From NCBI GenBank assembly GCA_007133745.1, contig SLMC01000440.1:1-7821 (forward strand): a stretch of DNA of 7,821 nucleotides. Reading direction: 5' to 3'. A program made the position numbers and the translations under genes. The notes under the pieces were generated by a model. The model was not told where the DNA came from, did not search any database, and saw only the letters and a program-made list of their open reading frames with translations. This document shows, piece after piece, positions 5,813 through 7,821 of this stretch. Within the stretch, counting starts at the first letter, position 1; the number at the start of each line of letters is the position of its first letter. This DNA comes from Kiritimatiellia bacterium (GTDB lineage: Bacteria; Verrucomicrobiota; Kiritimatiellia; UBA8416; SLMC01).

Positions 5813-5834
5813 ATGCGACGCTTTTGCGTCGCAT
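5813..5834. repeat. Perfect 9-bp hairpin with TTTT loop
   Basis: ATGCGACGC (5813-5821) pairs with GCGTCGCAT (5826-5834) without mismatch. It lies about 45 bp downstream of the GT4 stop on the - strand, between the two heptamer arrays. There is no U-tract on either strand after the stem, so it is not a standard intrinsic terminator; it may stabilise the 3' end of the GT4 transcript or be a repeat element. Confidence 0.75.
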
Positions 5835-5839
5835 GTTTG

Positions 5840-5874
5840 AACATCGAACATCTAACATTCAACGTCCAACATCG
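5840..5874. repeat. Heptamer array, 5 units of AACATCN type, abutting the GT4 stop
   Basis: The units are AACATCG, AACATCT, AACATTC, AACGTCC, AACATCG, followed by a degenerate AACTAAA (5875-5881) that contains the GT4 stop codon (TAG on the - strand at 5879-5877). Divergence between units shows the array is old or tolerates change, while the phase of 7 is kept exactly. Confidence 0.85.
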
Positions 5875-5876
5875 AA

Positions 5877-7229
5877 CTAAATCTCCGCACTTCGAAGTTC
5901 GGTTTTTGGCCAGACCGAGTCGGGGTCGAGGATGGCGGGCAGAATTTTTTTGACGAAGACGGCGGGCCAGGAATAATCGCGCAGAATTCTTTTTCTGAAC
6001 TGAAGGTTAGGGCTTTTGCGGAAGGCGCTCCAGGCGAGCTTGGCAATGGCGCGGGGGTTGTAATCCCTGGGGATATACACGGCATCGGGGCCTGCAATTT
6101 CGCGCAGGGCTGGGATGTCGCTCAGCACAAGAATCAGGTCGGCCAGTCCGGCTTCGAGCACGGGAATGCCAAAGCCTTCCTTTTTGCTGGGGAACATGAG
6201 CATATCCGAGATGGCCATGAGCGAGCGCAAGCTTTCGCGTCCGATCCGCTCCTTAAAACGCTCGCACAGGAAAACAACTTCTTTTTCGATGCCGAGTTTC
6301 TTGCGTTGCATGACGAGTTCGCGGTAATAGACGTTGGCATCGGCGTTGTGCGGGTCCGGCGCGCCGGTGATCATCCAGCGCACGGATTTTCCCATGGCTT
6401 TCATGGCCGCGACAATCTCGATCCCTGTTTCGAGATTCTTGCGTCGCACGATGCGCGTGGGGGTGATAGCCACGATATCCTTGTCGAATATTTTTTCTTC
6501 CCGATAAAAGGCGCGAACCTGTGGCGTAAGGCCCAAAAGCGAGGTTACGCTGACACCGTCCGGAAAGACGGGCAGATGCGTGCGCGGGATGCCGAACAAG
6601 CGGCTGAATTCCTTTTGGCGCTGCTTGGAAATGACGCTGTAACGGCATCCGGGCAGGGCTTGCTTGAGAAGAGACCAGGGATATTCCTCGCGCTGATGGC
6701 GGCGATAGCTCGCGTCGGCAAAGGTCGAATCGTGGCACCAGGCGATAAAGCGTGTCTTTCCGCCGTCGGCCATGATGTTGGCCAGCGCGGCCGTTGCCAC
6801 GAGATTGAAGTGCATAGTCATCACGTTGTGGACCATGCACACGTCCACGCCCTTCAACGCCTTTTTAAGCTCCCGCTCGACTTGCTTGACCGCTTGCGGA
6901 AAGGCGTTGGGGACCGCGCCCTTGTTCAAGGCGCCGACGACGGCGCGTAGCGGACCGCCGTCCGAAGCGATTTCCGGTACGACGCGCGTCGATACGCCTT
7001 GGTGCACATCGCCGCCTTTGCCCACAATGGTTCGGACAGCGATTCCCTCGTTGGCAAACAGTCGGGCATGCGATTCGATCACGAACTCGACTCCGCCAAT
7101 GACGGGCGGACACGAATAGTGCAGAATCGCTACCGTCGGCTTTTTTCGGGCCGCGCGCGGGCGTTCGCGTTTGCGCCCGGCGGTCGCGCGGACGGGACCC
7201 GTTCGGGCCTTATGATTCGAGTTTTTCAA
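5877..7229 (-). CDS. Family 4 (GT-B) glycosyltransferase
   Basis: This 450-residue protein has a basic, probably disordered N-terminus (1-30) and then a GT-B fold. The N-terminal acceptor lobe starts with VAILHYSCPPVIGGVE (33-48), which includes the glycine-rich loop. The C-terminal donor lobe has TPTRIVRRKN (256-265), SDMLMFPS (341-348) and the EX7E motif EGFGIPVLE (351-359), then SDIPALREIAG. By family knowledge it is a retaining transferase using a nucleotide-sugar donor. There is no membrane segment. The start is TTG 7229, with GAGGA 7 nt upstream; no ATG or GTG occurs before the catalytic core. The start lies 20 bp inside the preceding glycosyltransferase gene, which indicates translational coupling and joint function. 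It might add a second sugar to a glycosylglycerate made by that neighbour, as MggA-type GT4 enzymes do in mannosylglucosylglycerate synthesis, but lipid or polysaccharide acceptors are also possible. Confidence 0.88.
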   Translation of the reverse strand: MKNSNHKARTGPVRATAGRKRERPRAARKKPTVAILHYSCPPVIGGVEFVIESHARLFANEGIAVRTIVGKGGDVHQGVSTRVVPEIASDGGPLRAVVGALNKGAVPNAFPQAVKQVERELKKALKGVDVCMVHNVMTMHFNLVATAALANIMADGGKTRFIAWCHDSTFADASYRRHQREEYPWSLLKQALPGCRYSVISKQRQKEFSRLFGIPRTHLPVFPDGVSVTSLLGLTPQVRAFYREEKIFDKDIVAITPTRIVRRKNLETGIEIVAAMKAMGKSVRWMITGAPDPHNADANVYYRELVMQRKKLGIEKEVVFLCERFKERIGRESLRSLMAISDMLMFPSKKEGFGIPVLEAGLADLILVLSDIPALREIAGPDAVYIPRDYNPRAIAKLAWSAFRKSPNLQFRKRILRDYSWPAVFVKKILPAILDPDSVWPKTELRSAEI

Positions 7230-7821
7230 TAAGGTATCCTCGTCTGGCGTGAAACAGGCGGGCTTGGTCCAGAATGTCCTCTTCCGCCTTTTCGGAACTC
7301 CAGTCCCACGTTTTGTTCATGAAGGAAAGCGCTCGGGCGAAGTAGAGCCCCTTAAGCGATTCCACCAGGGCGGGGCGGTCGTCCGCCGTTTTAAAGGCGG
7401 CGATCATGTCGTACACGGCCGTAACCCAATGATCGGGTTCGATATCGATCGGGCCGCCGGAAAAAACGGCGGACAGATGGCGATACAGGTCCGGAGACAG
7501 CGCCTGTTCCAGAACGCCCTGATTTTCGGCGAATCCTTCGCGCGCCTGTCTTTCAATGGCGCCGCGGTCGACCGTCAAGTCCTGGGGCGGGTCCAGCTTC
7601 TTGAGTCCGAACAGTTCCTGCTCCTGTATGGCGTCGAGGTTCTTCCACTGGTCGAAGCTCCTGATCACGGTGAGGAACGCCGTGCTGATCACCTGGATGA
7701 ACATGGGACCCAGTTTCGGCGCGCTCGGCTTGTGCACTTTGGCGCCGAGTCCGGTGTTGCAGGTTTTGAAGCCGCCGGTGATCGCGTTCATGGTCATGAA
7801 CACGTCGATGCCGTATTCTTC
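7210..7821 (-). CDS. Glucosylglycerate-synthase-like glycosyltransferase, C-terminal part (partial)
   Basis: The frame is open to the right edge and ends at TAA 7212-7210, giving the last 203 residues; the GTG at 7803 is internal, because the frame continues upstream as EEYGID. The opening EEYGIDVFMTMNAITGGF, then LGAKVH and KLGPMFIQVI, match what I recall of a GT-A family that includes bacterial glucosylglycerate synthase. The histidine of AKVH corresponds to the position that often completes the metal site in such enzymes. The helical tail (VTAVYDMIAAF, LKGLYFARALSFMN) also fits that family. Members transfer glucose from a nucleotide sugar to glycerate or 3-phosphoglycerate to give osmolytes. 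The nucleotide-binding domain and DxD motif are outside the window, so donor and acceptor cannot be judged. It overlaps the GT4 gene by 20 bp. Confidence 0.75.
   Translation of the reverse strand, partial: EEYGIDVFMTMNAITGGFKTCNTGLGAKVHKPSAPKLGPMFIQVISTAFLTVIRSFDQWKNLDAIQEQELFGLKKLDPPQDLTVDRGAIERQAREGFAENQGVLEQALSPDLYRHLSAVFSGGPIDIEPDHWVTAVYDMIAAFKTADDRPALVESLKGLYFARALSFMNKTWDWSSEKAEEDILDQARLFHARRGYLIEKLES
7237..7241 (-). promoter_or_regulatory. Ribosome binding site for the GT4 gene's TTG start
   Basis: GAGGA on the - strand lies 7 nt before TTG 7229 and inside the coding region of the upstream gene. It supports the rare start codon and re-initiation by ribosomes finishing the upstream gene. 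Confidence 0.6.

Larger units (their letters stand above)
5525..5876. other. Intergenic region packed with short repeats (352 bp)
   Basis: This gap lies between the GT4 stop and the GT2 start on the - strand. From left to right it holds stems CCTAG/CTAGG (5632-5646), CAGGCT/AGCCTG (5658-5672) and GGCGT/ACGCC (5717-5729), a 10-bp tandem pair (5741-5760), a heptamer array (5761-5802), a perfect hairpin (5813-5834) and a second heptamer array (5840-5874). The left 90 bp could be coding if GT2 starts at 5614. No convincing promoter was seen. Confidence 0.7.

Noticed and set aside
5761..5874. CRISPR-like array
   Set aside because: Periods are 7 bp with no spacers; these are simple tandem repeats.
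6306..6950. 214-codon + strand frame antisense to the GT4 gene
   Set aside because: The GT4 frame carries the EX7E and glycine-loop motifs; the antisense frame shows no family features.

Overview
The window reads as a chromosomal segment from a GC-rich, environmental, Gram-negative-type bacterium. The combination of a PHP hydrolase fused to a CBM9-like domain, several glycosyltransferases and intergenic DNA packed with 7- to 10-bp tandem repeats and small palindromes is reminiscent of uncultured PVC-like or Hydrogenedentes-like genomes. That placement is an impression; no marker gene is present to fix it. No tRNA, rRNA, CRISPR array, transposase or integrase gene is visible.

Layout: (1) 1-164 is the C-terminal end of an unrecognised gene on the + strand, at about 46% GC (my count) and visibly poorer in GC than the rest. 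(2) 165-1019 has no credible gene. It holds a nested set of direct and inverted repeats (an imperfect direct duplication at 193-340 and 353-537, a third inverted copy at 687-723, and a long imperfect hairpin at 568-670) followed by a GC-rich hairpin. (3) 1020-2516 (+) encodes a CehA/McbA-type PHP metallohydrolase with a C-terminal CBM9-like domain. (4) 2608-3096 (+) is a stand-alone response-regulator receiver protein. (5) All remaining genes are on the - strand, convergent with the first block: a TVP38/TMEM64 (DedA-like) membrane protein (3121-3810), a membrane-embedded processive-type GT2 glycosyltransferase (3974-5524), a GT4 glycosyltransferase (5877-7229), and the C-terminal 203 residues of a glucosylglycerate-synthase-like glycosyltransferase that runs off the right edge (7210-7821).

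The last two genes overlap by 20 bp, with the downstream start (TTG) inside the upstream reading frame, so they are almost certainly co-translated. If the family reading of the partial gene is right, the pair may build a glycosylglycerate compatible solute, or a related glycoside with a second sugar. This is inference. The GT2 protein carries the D, D, D, QxxRW signature of polysaccharide synthases plus the C-terminal FYWEKTEHG motif, and probably makes or exports an exopolysaccharide.

The intergenic DNA is the most unusual part. Tandem heptamers lie against or inside the stop codons of both complete - strand glycosyltransferase genes, and one array places stop codons in all six frames. No clearly new defence or mobile system is evident; the best leads are the nested repeat element at the left, the coupled GT pair, and the heptamer arrays at gene ends.
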